In this document: positions 34,060 to 48,743 of the stretch, piece by piece
How positions within the stretch are numbered: the first letter of the stretch is position 1
Layout of the letters: each line of letters opens with the position of its first letter
Source: Allomyces macrogynus ATCC 38327
Taxonomy: Eukaryota; Blastocladiomycota; Blastocladiomycetes; Blastocladiales; Blastocladiaceae
Assembly: GCA_000151295.1 (NCBI GenBank)
Contig: GG745347.1
Coordinates: 844,976 to 908,975, forward strand
Direction of reading: 5' to 3'
Length of the DNA stretch: 64,000 nt
Translations under genes and position numbers: made by a program
The notes under the pieces: model-generated
Databases searched by the model: none
Seen by the model: the letters and a program-made list of their open reading frames with translations, nothing else
Told to the model about the DNA's origin: nothing

Positions 34060-37000
34060 TTATTGCGCAACAAATGCAAAGAACTGGCGCAGTGCGTCCG
34101 ACAAGACGTTGGGCAACCGGCTCACGTCGCGGACGACAATGTAAAAGTCGAACGGGAACGAGTCCATGTACCGGCGCATCACGACTTTGCCTCCCTCGAA
34201 CGAGACGGATGACATGCGCAGAATCGAGTCCTGCTCCGCCTTGTGCTCGTCGACGACAATGAAGGCAACGAGCACTCGCGCTTCGGTAGCGCGGCGCACC
34301 AAATTGCGCAGCCGCTCGTGGTCATCGCAGAGACCGTCCGACACGATCAGCATCAATCGCCACGTGTCGGCGGCCGCGCCCGAGTTGGCAGCCTCGGCCT
34401 GGTCAAACGCGGTGAGCGCCGACTCGAGCAGTCGTGCCACGTCGGTGCGCTGCTGCGCAAACGTAAACTGGTCCAGGACGCGCGCACCGGCCTCGTCGGA
34501 GAACGGCATGTCAAACGGATGAACAAGGGTCATGTCGTGCCCAAATGCCGCGACGGCCAAGTTGCCGACTTCGAGTTGCTGCAACGCGCGCGCAATCAGG
34601 CAAACCGACTCGAACCCGAGTTGAACAGACTTGGTCTCGCTCATCGACAGACTGTCGTCTACGGCGATCAAAATCTGGTACTGGCGCTTGGACGGCTTGG
34701 TGCGGCGGAGCCAAATCTTGTCCTTTTTGAAGTCGCTGGCAATGTACGGGATAATCTTCTTCATGTTGAGCCGCTTGCCCGTCTTGTAGTCGCCTGTCAG
34801 CTTAGCGGCCTGCGTGGGTTCGAGAATCAGGCGCAGCTGCTCGGTGAGCTGGAGCGCGTAGTTGTGCGTGAGCGTCTTGTACTGGAACCAGAGCTCGTGG
34901 CTCGACGTGGCGTCGTGGTCCTTTTTCCAGTCGACGACGCGCGAAGCAATGTCCTGGCGCAGCTCCTCCTCTTGCTCGTCGGTCATGCGCCGCTTCAGAT
35001 CGTCGTCGTGGTTCTCGTCGACAGTCGTCGGCTCGGTGCGCAGGTGGAACTGGGTCTCGTCATCAAGTGACGAATCGTGGTCCTGTTGCTCGCCGTCGCG
35101 GGTGTCGGCACCGGTCGCGGGATGCGTCGTCGGCGGCACTTGCGCCGACCTCGGCTCGCTCTCCTCTGCCATTTCGTCGTCATCATGATCGTTCTCGTCG
35201 GGAAGTGCTGGCATTTGCGACTGCTGCTGGTCGGGTTCCGCGGCACCGAGCGTCTGATCGGTCTCCTTCTGGTCGTCGTCCTGCAAAAACTCGTATTCTT
35301 GGTCGGCCGTGGCGTCGGCGGGCGGTTGCTGATCAGTGTCGTCATTTTGCTCTTGCTGCTGGCGCTCGATCATGTCCAGCCGCTTCTTCCACTCCTTGAT
35401 CGCGTCGCCGAGCGACTTTTTCTGCTGCTGGTTCTGGTTCTGGGTCTGGTCTGCCAACGAGTCCGTGGCCTTCGAATCCTGCTGGACCTGCTCGGCCTGC
35501 CCCTTGCGCTCGGCCATGTCCTGCGTCGACTCCTTGGCATCGTCTTGCCCGTCGTCCTTGTTAGAGAGGCCGACCTTGGTCTGGTCCTGCTGCTCCTGGT
35601 CGTCAGGCTGCTCTTGCTCCTCGTCGTTTTGGGCGCCCTCGGTCGAGTCGTCCTGCACGCCGAGCGCCGGCGCTATGTCCTCCTCGACCTGGTTCACGTC
35701 CGGCTCCTCCATTTCGGCGTCTTCCGAGACCGGCTCGTCCTCCGAATCGGACCCTTGGTGGTCGTACTGGTCGTCCAGGTCCATGGGCATGGGCTCGTCG
35801 GCGTCGGGACGGTCCTCTTGCGAGTCATTTTGGTCTTGGTCCAGGTTCGCGTCGCGCTGCTCCTCGTCCTGTATGTCCTCGTCTTCCTCTTGCCGATCGT
35901 CGGCTGGCATATCCTCGTCCATAGAGTCTGCGTCCTTGGCCGTGTCGTGATCCTCCATGTCCTCGCCCTCAGCGTCTCGAGAGTCGTCTTGGGTCGAGGC
36001 CTTATCGGCCTCGTCCATGACCTCGTCCTCCGTTTTCTCCTCGTCCTGCGCCTGCGCCTTGTCGTCGTCTTCGGGCTTCGCCTCGTCCTTGTCGTTGCCC
36101 TCGTCCTGGTCCTGATGCGGCTCGTTCTCGTCCATGTGGCCGTCGAAATTATCCTGCTCTCCCTGCTGCTGCTGCTCCTTGTCCTCCTGCTGGTCGTCCT
36201 CGAGCTCCTGAACCTCGTGCGTGTCGCGCTTGACCTTTTCGTTGTCGAGATCGGCTTCGCGCAAATCCTGCTCCTCGTCGTCTTGCCACAGCGACTCGTC
36301 GACCTTGTTGTCCTCTGGCTGATCAACCTCGTCCATGGCCTCGTCGGGCTCTTCCTGCTCCTCTTCGTCGCCGGATTCGCCCTCGTTCTGGCCTTTTTCG
36401 TCCTCGTCCAAGTTCAGGTCCTCGAGCGCGCCGTCAAAGTCATTCTCCATCTCCATGCCCTCGTCCTCCTTTTTCTTGTCCTGCTTCTCGTCCTGGTCGG
36501 GGCTCTCCTGCTCCTCGTCCTTGGTCCCAAGCACCTGCTCTTCGTCCTCGATCTCGTCGCTTACATCCTTTTCGCCCGACCCTTGACCAATACCCGTGCC
36601 GTTCACTTCTTGGAACTCGCCACCCTGCGCCGCCGAATCGTCCGACTCCTCCTCCTCGGAGCTCGGCACGCAGAACCCGGCCTTGATGATTTTGGACAGG
36701 TTGATGCACATGACGTAAGCGCACTTGGCGAGAACGCGGTGGTGGGTCAGCGCCTGGAATAGTGTCGCGTGCAGGTACTGCGCGTAGTTGGCGAGCAGCG
36801 GCGTGAGCCGCTTGACCATGTGGTACAGGATGTCGTGGTGGTCGCCAACGGTTCGGAGCGCGTGCATTTGCGCCACGGCGTGCGCGACAGACGTGCTGCC
36901 AATCTTGGCCATGAGCTCGACCAGCGACTTGTGCAGTGCCTTGACGCCGTCAGGCCGCTCCTCGGCGCTGAACTGGTGCAGGTGCTGCATCTGAATCATG

Positions 37001-40000
37001 ATCGCCTCGGTCACACGATTGATCCCAGCAACGAGGTCCTCGAGCGCATGCGTGTGCGGCGTAGTAGACGGCAGGGACGGCGTCAAGTACTCCATGATGC
37101 CGTCGAGCACGAGCTTGTCGCGCGGCGACTGCGCAATCGTCTTGGCGAGCGTATCGCAGAACGAATCCTTGCGCTGCGCCCACTCGCTCAGCAGCGTCTC
37201 GGCGTTGAACAAAATCACGCCGGTTCGTGACGGATACGCCGCGCGCAATTGCTGGAGGTACTCGTTCATGGCCAGGCTCATGGACTGGACGGTGCTCGCC
37301 GCGGCCGGGGTCAGCAGATTTAGGTAGAGAACGCGGTCGCACATCAACTTGGTCGTGCTCATGGTCAGCGCCTCGCGAGCAACAACATTGTGCTCCACCC
37401 ACTCGCCCGTGGGGTGTTCTGGTCCCGTGAGCTGCTGTATGTCGTGAACAAGCTGCTGCACGGCCACGAGCTCGCGCCACGCGGGAGCTATGGCCACGCG
37501 TTCGGCCTCGACCATCTTGAAGAGGTCGGTAATATACCCGACCGACCGCTCGGCCTGCTGGCCCTGAATGTCGGGAGAGCGCTGGCCAATGATTTCGGGC
37601 AAGCTCTGCATGAGTGCGACGAGCCGGTTGTGGTAGACGAGCGCCGAATGGAGCAGCTGGCCCGATGCGGCCGCGGCAATGGTTGCGTCGACAGGGAGCG
37701 CGGGCTGCTGCATCAAATCGGCCGTCGTCGGCACCGACGCGTGGCGCCACGACAAGCCAAGATCGCGCAGTTGCTTGAGCAGGTCCGCGTACGCCTTTTT
37801 CCGGATCTGGAGCATGGTCGTAGCCTCCGACTTGGTCGGCTTCTTGGAAATCGCGTCGGTTTCGGCCTTGAGCTCGGTGATGGTCTCGATCAGGTCCTGG
37901 GTGAACTCGGCGAGTGGCAGCGGCAGTGGCGACACGGTGGCGAGGTTCGCCGACTTGGTGAGAATCGTCGGCAGCCGCGCGTCGCGCGACTCCTTCCACG
38001 CGGCCATGGCCGTGAGCGCCTTGGCGACCGCATCCGGATAAAAGTGCACGGTTGTGGAGAGTTCCATGGTCGGCGCATCAATGGCCGCGGTCCGTTGGTC
38101 GTCAAAGAGCGCATCGCTCTTTTGAGAAATGAGCGGCAGGAGCGGCTGCTGGAGCAGCATGCTGTACTTTTTCAGGCACTTGTTGAGCTGCTTGTGCGTC
38201 TTGGCCGCCGACAGCTTGAGGGCGTAGACGTTAATGTCGCGCCAGCTGGCAATCTTGACGTGGTCCTTGAGTTCCTTTTCGATCACCGTGCGCTGCTGGC
38301 TGATCTCCTTTTGCACGGCCGGCAGGAACTGCGCATAGTAGTCGTGCGTGTTGAGGAGCACGTCGAGCTTGAAGTGCGCGTGCAGGGCCTTGACAATCTG
38401 GAGCCGCAGCGACAGCTGGCCAATCGACGAGGTCATGATAAACTCGTCGAGGCTGGACAAGAGATCGGCCGCCGAGAGATCCTCGTGGTGCTCGAGCAGC
38501 GCGTGCAGACTGAGCCAGAGCGATGCGCCGTCGCGCTTCTGCTCCTCGTCGTAGTACTCGAGAAGGTTGGCCCAGTTGTGGAGCTCCAACCGACGCCAGT
38601 CGACAATGAGGCCCGTCATGGTGTTCATGTCATCGCGGAGCGACACGTGGCTCGCCGCAAACTTTTCCCACTCGTCGCACTTTTCGAGCAAAAACTCGAG
38701 ACTCTGCACGTACTTGATCAGCGGCATGCCGGCGGGGAAGCTTGCGATGCGATGCGCAATGACGACCAGCTGCTGCAAGACGGCGTGCTCGGGCCACTGG
38801 TCGAGCAACGTCTTGAGACGCGTGTCGAGGCTTAAGAGTACGCTGCGCAGCCGTGCCGACTCCTTGAAGTTCGAGTGCCGGTAAAAATCGTACGCCGACG
38901 GGTTCACGTCCTGCGTCAAGTGGACGGCGTTGGTCATGAGCGAGACGAGGTGGGTGAGCGGATGCGCAGTCGGCGGGCACTGTTCCTTTGGATCCATGCG
39001 CGACGCGCGGTGCGCTGACGACCAGCCGCCAAACAGCTCGAGATACACGGTGAAGGCGCGGTGCATGAGCAACTGGAAGCCCTCGGACGCGCGACGTGCG
39101 GCCTGCTTTTGGGTGGCCTCGTCGTCGGCATCCACGACCTTGATATCGCCGTCTTCGTTGAGTCCAGGCTCCTCGCGCAGCGCCAGCGTGTGCGGGTCGT
39201 CCTCGACCCTGAACCAATCAAACTCTTCGTCTTCGAGAACGACCGACTTGGTCGCGTACTTGAACGTCTGCGCCTCTTCCTGCCGCTTTTGCGCCTCCTC
39301 CTCCATCGTGCGACGGAACCGCTCGAGCACGACTTGGAATAACGGCAGGGCATAGTTGACGAGCGTCGTGTCCTCTTGACCAATCAAATGGCGATGCGTC
39401 GCAATGGCATCGAGCAGTGCAACGGCGTGGGCCAAAGACTTGTCGTCCTGCGACAATGCGACCGACTCGATCAGAGTCGGCAGCTGCGCGGGCTGAACAG
39501 CTGGCAGCGCTGACAGCCACACCGTCTCATCGGACGAACGGCTGGCAGCATGCAGGAGAAGCGACAGCCCGTGCAAGATGTCGTAAATGCCAGAGTAAAT
39601 GGGCTCGAGCAGGTCGACAAACAGCGGGAACGTCGCGGTCGTGCGGTTCATGAACATGGTCAAGGACGTGCGCACGACATCGATGCTATCGCGCATGCGC
39701 GGCCCGGGGTTCCCCGCCAGAAGCTGGTTCACGTACGACTGCTCGTTGGTGACGCTGGCGAGCAGCGAGTGGAACTCGGCAAAGAGCTGCTGCATTTGTG
39801 CGTCGCTGTTGGCCGGGCGCAAGTACAATTGGCGCGCCGAATCTTGAACGCGCTTGGTCAGGTCGTCGAGTTTGGTCTCGAGCCATTCGATCGACGGGTT
39901 CGTGGTCATGCCATTGTCGCGCTGTTGCAAGATGCGGCGCACGTGCAGCTCGAGCTGCAACCGCTCTTGGAGCCGAATCAAGTACTGGTGAATCAGCGAA

Positions 40001-43000
40001 AAGCGCGACGCCGGGTCCAATGGCGACGTTGGAATCGCAACAAGCATAAATGCCATGCCCACATGAATCCATGCGCGACCAAGGTCCTGCGGCGTCTTGA
40101 CGGCGCTCGAGCAGATTGACTGTGCCGCACTGAGATGGCCCGCGTACTCTTCAAACAGCGGGAGGCCCATGAGCAGGTTGATGCGGTCTTGGAGCAGGTC
40201 GGATTCCATGGCGAGCAAGTCAAACTCGAGGAGCGTCTGGTGGTTCAAGATCAGACCGGACGTTGCTTGCAGCTGGTGCGTCAGCGCGCCAATCCCGACG
40301 AGCGACGTGTCGCGGGTCGCTTCAATCAGGTCAGCCGACAACAGCAGCGGGTACGGGCGCCAGAGCGACTGGGCCGTCGCGATGCGCTGGTAGTCAATGT
40401 AGAGCGAGTTCCAGCTGCGCTCCACCGATTTGGCGTTGGCGAGCGCCCACTGCAACAGCTGCGTGTGCACGGTCACGGCCAAGGACGGCGTTGTCTTGGG
40501 CCACTGCACTTGTTGAGCCGACGGCGACGACGACATGGCTTGCACGAGGGCACGCAGCATGGACGACGCCCAGACCCATTCCGCACTGCTCTTGTCACGA
40601 GCAGCCTTGAGCTGTTTGCTCTCGTACTCGAGCAGACGGACCGACTCGTCGGATGGCCGCTCTTCGACCGGCACAGCTACGTGCGGCGCAATCAGCGCCA
40701 AAAGTCGCGGCAAGTCGTCCTTGAGCAGTTCTTGCTGCGTGGCATCACCCAAAAAGACACTCGTGAGGGCGTCGACGGAAAGCTGCAACAGATCCTTGGG
40801 CAATTTGGCCACGCCGACCGCGACCAGTGCCTGAACATGCTCGTACAAGTCGCTTGTCCGAACCGTCCACGGGTGGAGGCGAAGCCACGCGGCCTGCGCG
40901 GCCTCCATGTTGCCGCCGTAAACCTGCTGAAGCCGAGCCAGCGCGCCGCGGAACGACGAGAATGCGGCCACATTTTCAGTTGCATCGAGAAGCTGCGAGA
41001 CGTGAGCGTCGAGTAGATTGAGGTTGAGCTCGTGCTGCACAAAGCACTGCATCCACAGCGACCACACCCACTGAAGCGCCGTCAGCGCGGCCTCGTCGGG
41101 CTGGACGAGCGACTGTTGGAGACATGCCTCGAAAATTTGGAGAACCGGGAAGAACATTTGCACGACTTCCGGTAAATCAAGGCTGTTCATGCGATGCGCG
41201 CTTTGATGGAATGCTTGCGACCGCTGGATCAGGTTCATCTTAGAGAACTTGAGCGATGCGGCCTGCATAAACACGTTGTGCTGGGCGACCTTGAACTTGA
41301 GGAACTGCACAATCGTCTTGGCGAGCACATGGTGCGAGCCTTGCACATTGAGTTCGGCAAGCTTGTCGATGAGCGTCAAGAGCAGCGGCCGATCAATGCG
41401 AGACGACACGTGTCGGGCGCCATGCCACTGCAACCAGGCCCGCAGCCATCCTTGCCAAACCAGAATGTCGTCCGATTCGAGCAGCACGTCCATGGCCGGC
41501 TCCACGTGGTCGTCACGAACCTGCGCCGCCCTCAAGTATGACGTCTTGGCCTGAATGAGCGACGAGGTCGAGTCCTGGAGCAGGAGCGGCGGGTGCGGCA
41601 CGACGCAAGCATCAATGATTGGTCGGTCGGCCGTCTCAGCGTCCACGTGCTGGTCCGTGCCGCCGTGCGCATTGTGTGCCGCAAAGTACATGGCCCTCTC
41701 GGTCGAGAACCCGCGTTGCAGCAGGTCCACGACGTAATCGATGCCCATAACGAGCTCGTGTGCGTCGCGGCCACGGAACGTGTCCATGATAAACTGTTGA
41801 ACGCTTGTGTCGTGCACACCTTGAGTGGCAATCATTTGCACCAGCGTCACGTCGTCGCGCGACCACTGGCCATCCATGAGCGACACTTCGATCCCGCGGT
41901 TGCGCATCGCGCGACTGATTTGGCCAAACTTGGGGTCGAGCGTCATGAACATGCGGAAGTTTGGGTGTGGCTCAACGACGACAAACGATCCGCCGTCGGT
42001 CATACCGCGCTCATTGATGAGCAGGTGCCGGTTCTTGGACGCTTCAAAGAGCGGGTTGAGTCGATCGAGCACCGATGGCGAGCACAAGTTGGCATTGTCA
42101 AGCAAAATCCACTTGCCGTGCTGGACGGCATCAAGCAGAACACCGTCGACCCACTCAAACTTGCCCGCGACGCTTTGCAGCTCTTCGTGCTTGGCGAGCA
42201 GGCGGCGGAACGAGTGACCGTCGTCGGTCAACCCAAGGGCCGACCGGTACTGAGCAAGCAAGCTAATCCACTGCGCAATTTGGTCGTGCGTGACGTGCTC
42301 TTGCTGGGCAAGCGCCGTGAGTTGGTTGAGCGGCTCCGCGTCGTGCAGGTGTCCCACGAGAGCGGCACCCAGCACTTCCTTGGTCGACTTGCGGAGCGCC
42401 CGCGTCAGTTGCTCGAGGCATCGAGTGCGATCGACTTGTTCAAACCCACCGAGCAGCTCTAGCGCGTCGATCGAGCTACTCATGGCAAACTCGACCAGTT
42501 CATGACCCGTCAGCTCAGCCGCAAGCCGAATCAAACTCGTCTTGCCACTGCCGCTCGGCCCATTGACCATGGTCATCCAACCGACTTCAAGACTCTTGAG
42601 CAGCGCCTGCAACGGCCGGAGCATCGTGTGCGGCACGTGCGCGATGGCCGACGACACGTGGTCGGATCGAGCCACAGAGACGCTGCCAAGTTGCACACGA
42701 TCTGGCGTCACTTCGAGCCGCGGGTTGGTGACCGTGGTCGAAAACTGCGACAGCTTGTTCCACAGATCGAGTGTCTTGGCCCGATCCTCGTCCGTCTGCA
42801 TGCGCTGCAGATAGAGCATGTCGAGGTACTCGGCCGGGTTGGCCGTGCCGTCCTTGGCCATTAGCTCGAGCCATCGGAGCACATCGCGCAGGTTGAACTC
42901 CCACGGCGACCCGGCCGACCCAAACTCGCGCGTGACCATGGTCTTGCGGTGCAGCTCCGAGTTGAAGTGCAGCATGTGCCGCACCACGTCGTCGCTAACG

Positions 43001-46000
43001 ACGTTCGGGTAGAGGTCGTGCACAATGGTCATGAGGTCGTGGTCCGACAGCGCCTGGACGTGCACTTGAGTGAAGCGGTTGAGGAACGACTTGGGCAGAC
43101 CGCGACGACCACCGCCCTCTTCCAGTGGGTTCTGCGCGCCGAAAATGCGGAACTCAACGTGCTTGTCAAACGTCTTGTCGAGCTCGGGCAAGTAGACGGA
43201 CCCGCGGTGGTCGAGACAGGCATTGAGCCCTTCGAGGACGCTCTGCGACGCCAAGTTCAACTCGTCGAGTAGCACCCAGTCGCCGGCCTTCATGGCCGCG
43301 AGGAACGGGCCGTCGCGCCAGGCAAACTCACCGGCCTGTCCACCCTCGACGGGCAGATCGCTGCCAAACAGATCGATCAAGTCTGTCTGTTCGCTAAGAT
43401 TGATGCGCACCAGGTTGCGACCCGACAATTGCGCGAGTGCCGACACGAGACTCGTCTTGCCGACGCCTGGACTGCCCTCGAGCAGAACGGCCTTGGACGG
43501 GATTTGAAGCGCGCGCAAGACGCGCAAAATGTTGCTGCGCGACGTGGGTGCATTGAGCGTGTGCTGCGCTTGCCGAACCGGGTGCGGGCCGAGCGGGATC
43601 GTGAAGTCGCCGACACCAAAATGCGTCGACGAGGCCAGGACTTGGTCCATGCTCGCGAGCGTCACGCCCGACCGGCACTGCAATTCGGCGAGGCACTGGT
43701 CGGCAAACGACCGCGACTTGAGCCCGTCGAGCAGCACCATGCACCCGCCGTGAAGGAAGGCGCCACGCTCGCCGAGCTTTCCGCGCGTCGCGTTGATAAA
43801 CTCGGACCATGCGATCAAGTCACGCATTGAAATGACGATCCCGATGTGGCACTGGTGGCACTGGTCCTTAAACCACGTCACATAGTCGAGCATGAGCGTC
43901 GCGAACTCGCGGTCGTGGACCTTGTTGGCGACAATCTGGTGCAGGTCGTCGTAGTCCTCGATTTGGCTGGTCCAAATCTCAGTGAACCGGTTGCGCAGCG
44001 CGGGCGACAGCTCCTTTTTACCGTAATCGCCGCCCGGGTTCATTGTGGCGAGGAACCGGAACCCATCGACGGCCGTGACGTGCTCAGCGTCGCCGCCCTT
44101 TTCGGCAATCAAGATCGTGCGCGACGGCTCGAGCACTGAGTTGAGCCGCTCGAGCACCGAGTCTTCGGCGAGCGAGATTTCGTCGAGCAAGAAGAAATGA
44201 CCCTCCTTCATGGCCTGAATGAGCGGGCCTTCCTGCCACTCAAACAGTTTGTCGCTCTCGTCGCGCGTCGGCCGCTGCGACCCAATAAAGTCGCTCGTCT
44301 CCGTGTGCTGGTGGCAGTTGACGATCGTCAGCTCCTGCTGCTCGAGCGCCGCGAGAACCTGGCAGACTGTTGTCTTGCCACACCCCGTTTCGCCCACGAG
44401 CAGGACGGGTTCTTGGTGCATGAGGCACGACACGGTCAGCGCAAACAGACGCTTCATGGAATTGTTCCACACGACCGTCGCCGGCAACCGGTCAGCAAAC
44501 TCAGCGTAGACGCGCGCGTAGATTTCGCGCGGATCGACCTTGATATTCAGCACTTGGTACAGCACGTCAATGACCATGTCGCGCTCAGTCTGTGTACGCA
44601 CGCGCTCGCCCAAGATCATCCACCCGTCCTCGGCGAGCCGCTGGTACCCGGTCGCCGCGCGGTTGGCCCACCGGAACAGGTCGCGCAGCGTCACAAATGA
44701 CGATTTCCCGTCAAACAACCGCGACTCTTGCCGGCGCTTGCGCAGCTCCTGGTAGACGGAAATCATCTTGAGCGCGTAGGACGGCGGGATAGCGCACCGC
44801 TGCGACAAGATCTGGTGCAGCTCGTCGTCGGGCAAATCGCCAAAGTGCAATTCGAGGAACCGGTTGCGGAACGCGCGTGACAAGACTTTGCGCCCACCGT
44901 ACGACGGCGGGTTCTGCGTCGCAAAGAGCATGAAGTGCGGATGCGGCCGAACAACTTGCTGCGTCTCCGGAATGAACAGCTCGCGATTGTCGTCCAAGAG
45001 CCGGTTGAGCGCCTCGAGCACGTCCGTTGGCGCCAGGTTGAGTTCGTCGAGCACGATCCAGTGACCCTCGCGCAATGCCGCAACGAGCGCGCCCTCCTTG
45101 AACACGAGCTTGCCCGTTTCGTCCGACACATAGCACCCGAGGTACTCTTGCAAGTCAGTGTGCTCGTGGTTGTTGATGCGCACAAACTTGTGGTGCGTCA
45201 AGTGCGCCAAGTGCTCGATCATACTGGTCTTACCCGACGACGTGGGTCCTTGGATCAAGACCGGATACTTGCCCGTCATGACCGACCGCGTGAGATTGCA
45301 CATGTTTCGGTGCACCGACGGTGTTAAAATGTAGGGCTTGCTCGGCCCGGACGGCGGGTGCGGTCCACGACGCAGCCAAAACGACTCGAATTGCACAAAC
45401 TCGTCGGCGTTGGGGGGGGCTGGAACCGGCTGCTTGAGCAGCTTGCCCTGCTTGCGCAGCAGCTTGGTCTCAATCAGCGCCAGTATCCGCTTCTGCGACG
45501 CGCTGTCGAGCAGCGTCAAGAACGTCATTGAGAACCCTTCAAACAGCGCGCGACGCACGCCGTACATGGGCGCGACCGACGCGACAAACGTCAGGGCGCG
45601 CGACAGGGTACGGAGCGAAAAATGCGGTCGGGCACCAGCACCATCGTAGAGCGACGTTTCGGCGAGCTGCTTGGTCTCAAGGTAAAACGTCACGACATCG
45701 CCGACAAGGGTCGGATCAGCGTGCGCACACGACGCCAAGTACGACCCAGCAATCATGGTCAAGTCGTCGAGGTAATTATCGGGCGACTCGACGTAAATCT
45801 CCGTGAACCGGTTGCGCAGCCCAAGTGGCAAGTCGCGCTTTCCCACGTCCGTCGCCGGGTTCATGCACGCGAAAATGCGGAACTCGGGGTGCCGCGGAAT
45901 CCGCTCCTCGTCGCCGCGTTCCGTGAGCAGCAGAGACCCATTGGCCTCAAGCAGACCCGACATGGACTCGAGCGTCTCGGCCGTGGCCAAGTTAACTTCA

Positions 46001-48743
46001 TCGAGCAAGATCCACTCGCCCTTGCGAATCGCCGAGACGAGTGTGCCCTCGATAAACGAGAAGAAGAGCTTGGCCGCGGCCGTGAGCATCTTGTGCAGCT
46101 CTGCTACGTCAGCCTCAAACGCCTTCCAGTCCTGGCGCAGTTGCGGGCTGAGGGGCTTGGCCTCCGTGTTCTCCATGCGGTCGCGCGCCATCTTCACGGC
46201 CTTGTTGAACAGAATCATGAGCGAGTCGTACTTTTCACGCTTGGCCGCCTTTTTCACGAGGTCGAGGAACGTCAGGTTCTTCTTGACGGAGAACGTGGCC
46301 GCAAACAGCCGGCGAAACTCGTTGACGAGCGGCGCGACCTGCGACGTGACCGAAACGGGCTTGAACCCGCCCATCAGGTCGGGCGACTCGGTCTGCTGCG
46401 ACAGGTTGATGACGTGCAGCCGCTTGTGCAGCGTCTGCGCGAGGTATTGCACGACCGTCGTCTTTCCCGTGCCTGTCTCACCGACGAGTAAAACGGGCTC
46501 GCTGAGTGCGACCGAGACAGCAATGCGCTCGAGCAATCGGCGCGCGTGGCCCGTGGTCGCAAACGGATGCCGGTGCCCGATCGAAATCTTACCCGGTGGA
46601 ATCGGCAGAGCAATCCGGCCGACCGTCATGGTTGCCTCGGCGACCTCGAGGTTGGGCGCATACTGCGTCGCGTAGTACTCGAGTTTGGCCGCGGGCAAAT
46701 CAAACGCTTCGCCGAGCACATCGAGAATCCGGCGGCGCAGCGGCATACTCGGCACCATGCACACGAGCACATCCATGGCTTCCTTGAGCACCTGGTCGAC
46801 CACGTTCTCGTCGCGCATGACGGCCGCGTACGCGAGTGACTGGTGCGGCGCCACGAGCGTCTGCACGCGGCGGCACCACTTCATCAAGTCGCGCGTCGAC
46901 ATGTACCGCCCACCCGACTGGTACGCGGACCGGTTAGCCGGGGAGTGGTAAATCTCGACGACTTTCGCAAACGCATCGAGTAAGGATGGCGCAAGGTGCG
47001 TGAGCCGCGGGAACTTGTGCGTGACGACGTGCAACTGCTCGTCGTGCGGGAGCGGCTGGATGCGCACGTGTGTCCACAACGTGCTGCCCAGCCCCTGCGA
47101 CGCCGACAGCCGCGCGGTCAGCGTGAACGGATCGAGCGAGGTCGTGGCAAACAGCTGGAAATTTGGGTGCGCGCGCAGCTCTTGGCCGCGCTGGGCAATG
47201 AAGAGCGTGCGCCTTTCGAGCAGGGGCACGAGCAGCGAGACAACGTCGCGCGAGGCCATGTCAATATCCTCGAGCACGACCCAATGACCCTCTTGCACGG
47301 CACGAGTCAGCACGCCGCGCGCCCAAGTGAACTGGCCGGGCGTCGACGTGGCAATGTAAGTGCCAAGCAGCGTCTTGCCATCTGACTGGTCGCCCAAGTG
47401 GATCTTGACGAGGTTCGAAGCACTTCCGAGTCGCATGGCGAGTTCCTCGATGAGACACGTTTTACCGGACCCGGTGACGCCCTCGAGCAGGACGGGCGAC
47501 CCGAGCGACGTGGCCATGGCAATCGCGACCAGGTTTTTCCTCGTTGTCGGCGTTTCAATCAGCCCGGGTTCTGCGGCCGCCACTGATGACGGCGGTTGCG
47601 GTGCGCGGTGCGGCGCGTCAGTCGGGAGCAGCAGGCCGCACACATCCACGACATACGGGCACAGGTGGTCGGCCGTGACCCAAATCGCGGTGGCCTCGTC
47701 GGCGCGCGGGATGGGCTGCAAATATTGCCGTTGGACCGACTCGACAAACTCGGCCTCTTCGAGCATGAAAAAGCGGTAAGTGTGCGATTCCGGTGGCGGG
47801 TCAAGCTGGCCATAGAGCGCAACGGCCTGGTCAACGAGCGACGCGCGATGACTGTCGGCGAGACCGTAGGCCGTGGCGAGGACGTGTGCGGCGAGGCATC
47901 GTCCCCGGACGGTGACGATGGCCGAGTGCGTCAAGGGGATGAGGAACGCGAGGTTCCAGCACTGTTGCAGTGCGGGGACGTGCGTCATGTAGCGGTAGGT
48001 GGCCAACAGGAGGTCCTCGACGACCGTGTCGGACAGTCTGAGAATCGACGAGCCAAACGAATGGTCAATCAAAAATCGCCACGGCGTGAATGACGCAGCA
48101 GGAGACCGTACGGTAAGGACGGCGTCCCGGTCGCAGAAGCAAGGCGGTCGGCAGGCGACTGCCGCGTGTCGAAATAGTGGATGATGTGCGGTTGAACTTG
48201 CGGCGCGGCCACGACAATTTTGGCCAGTGCAACACAGATGAGTTCGTGGTTCGAGAACTCGGCCGACGCGGAGCTCGACGGCACATCAACGTCCATGGTG
48301 TCGCCGGCTAGATACATTCTCGACAGTCAGAACCGTGATCAACCATGATGGATCGCCACCAGCAAATTCGAGTACACACCGGTCTTGTGAGACCCCGACA
48401 GCGCGCGTTTACCGCCACTGGACGGATATGGGCTGTGGGTCGGCGTCGCGTCCCATGGCATCGTATGGACAATGCGAGCGACTAAGTCCAGGAGCAATGG
48501 TCGGAGAAGTGTGACCAAGTCGAGCGTGAGGGTCGGATCGACGAGCAAGTGAGCGAGGGCGTCGATGGCAGCGAGCTTGAGTTGACGCGTCGGTTCCGGG
48601 GCCGCGAGAATGGCGTGAAGTGATGGGATCCATGGTGAAATCGTGGTGGGCAGGTTGTTCGCGGCGGCATCGAGGTGGGTGAGCAGGGTCTCGCACGGCG
48701 CGCGCAGGTCAAAGCGGAAATCGTCCATGGTCGGCGACGCCAT
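34060..48743 (-). CDS. MDN1: Midasin, AAA+ ATPase of 60S ribosome biogenesis
   Basis: Three exons: 48743-48380, 48307-48112 and 48037-34060 (the last 13,978 nt); 4,845 aa, close to yeast Rea1/Mdn1. Six dynein-like AAA modules have P-loops near residues 374 (GVTGSGKT), 708 (GETGTGKT), 1121 (GPTSSGKT), 1404 (GETGCGKT), 1711 (GSPGVGKT) and 2014 (GPSGSGKT). A long helical linker follows, then a ~570-residue Asp/Glu/Gln-rich stretch (about 3976-4549) and a C-terminal MIDAS domain with DxSxS (VDDSLSMS, ~4646). Role: the nuclear motor that pulls Ytm1 and Rsa4 off pre-60S particles through its MIDAS domain. Exons 1 and 2 were found by homology (FRPILLDLV-like and HELIxVAL blocks) and join with 72- and 74-bp introns in the correct phase. 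An ATG at 48317 lies inside intron 1, and the large frame's first Met at 48072 lies inside intron 2. No lesion in the 14-kb frame. Confidence 0.97.

Noticed and set aside
35077..36762. 561-codon plus-strand frame made of Leu/Val/Leu runs
   Set aside because: It is the antisense of the Asp/Glu/Gln-rich region of midasin (GAC/GAG read backwards as GTC/CTC); it has no domain and no separate support.
48069..48317. Start of midasin at 48317 or at 48072
   Set aside because: Both Met codons fall inside introns once the 5' exons (48743-48380, 48307-48112) are joined; the added residues match the conserved midasin N-terminus.
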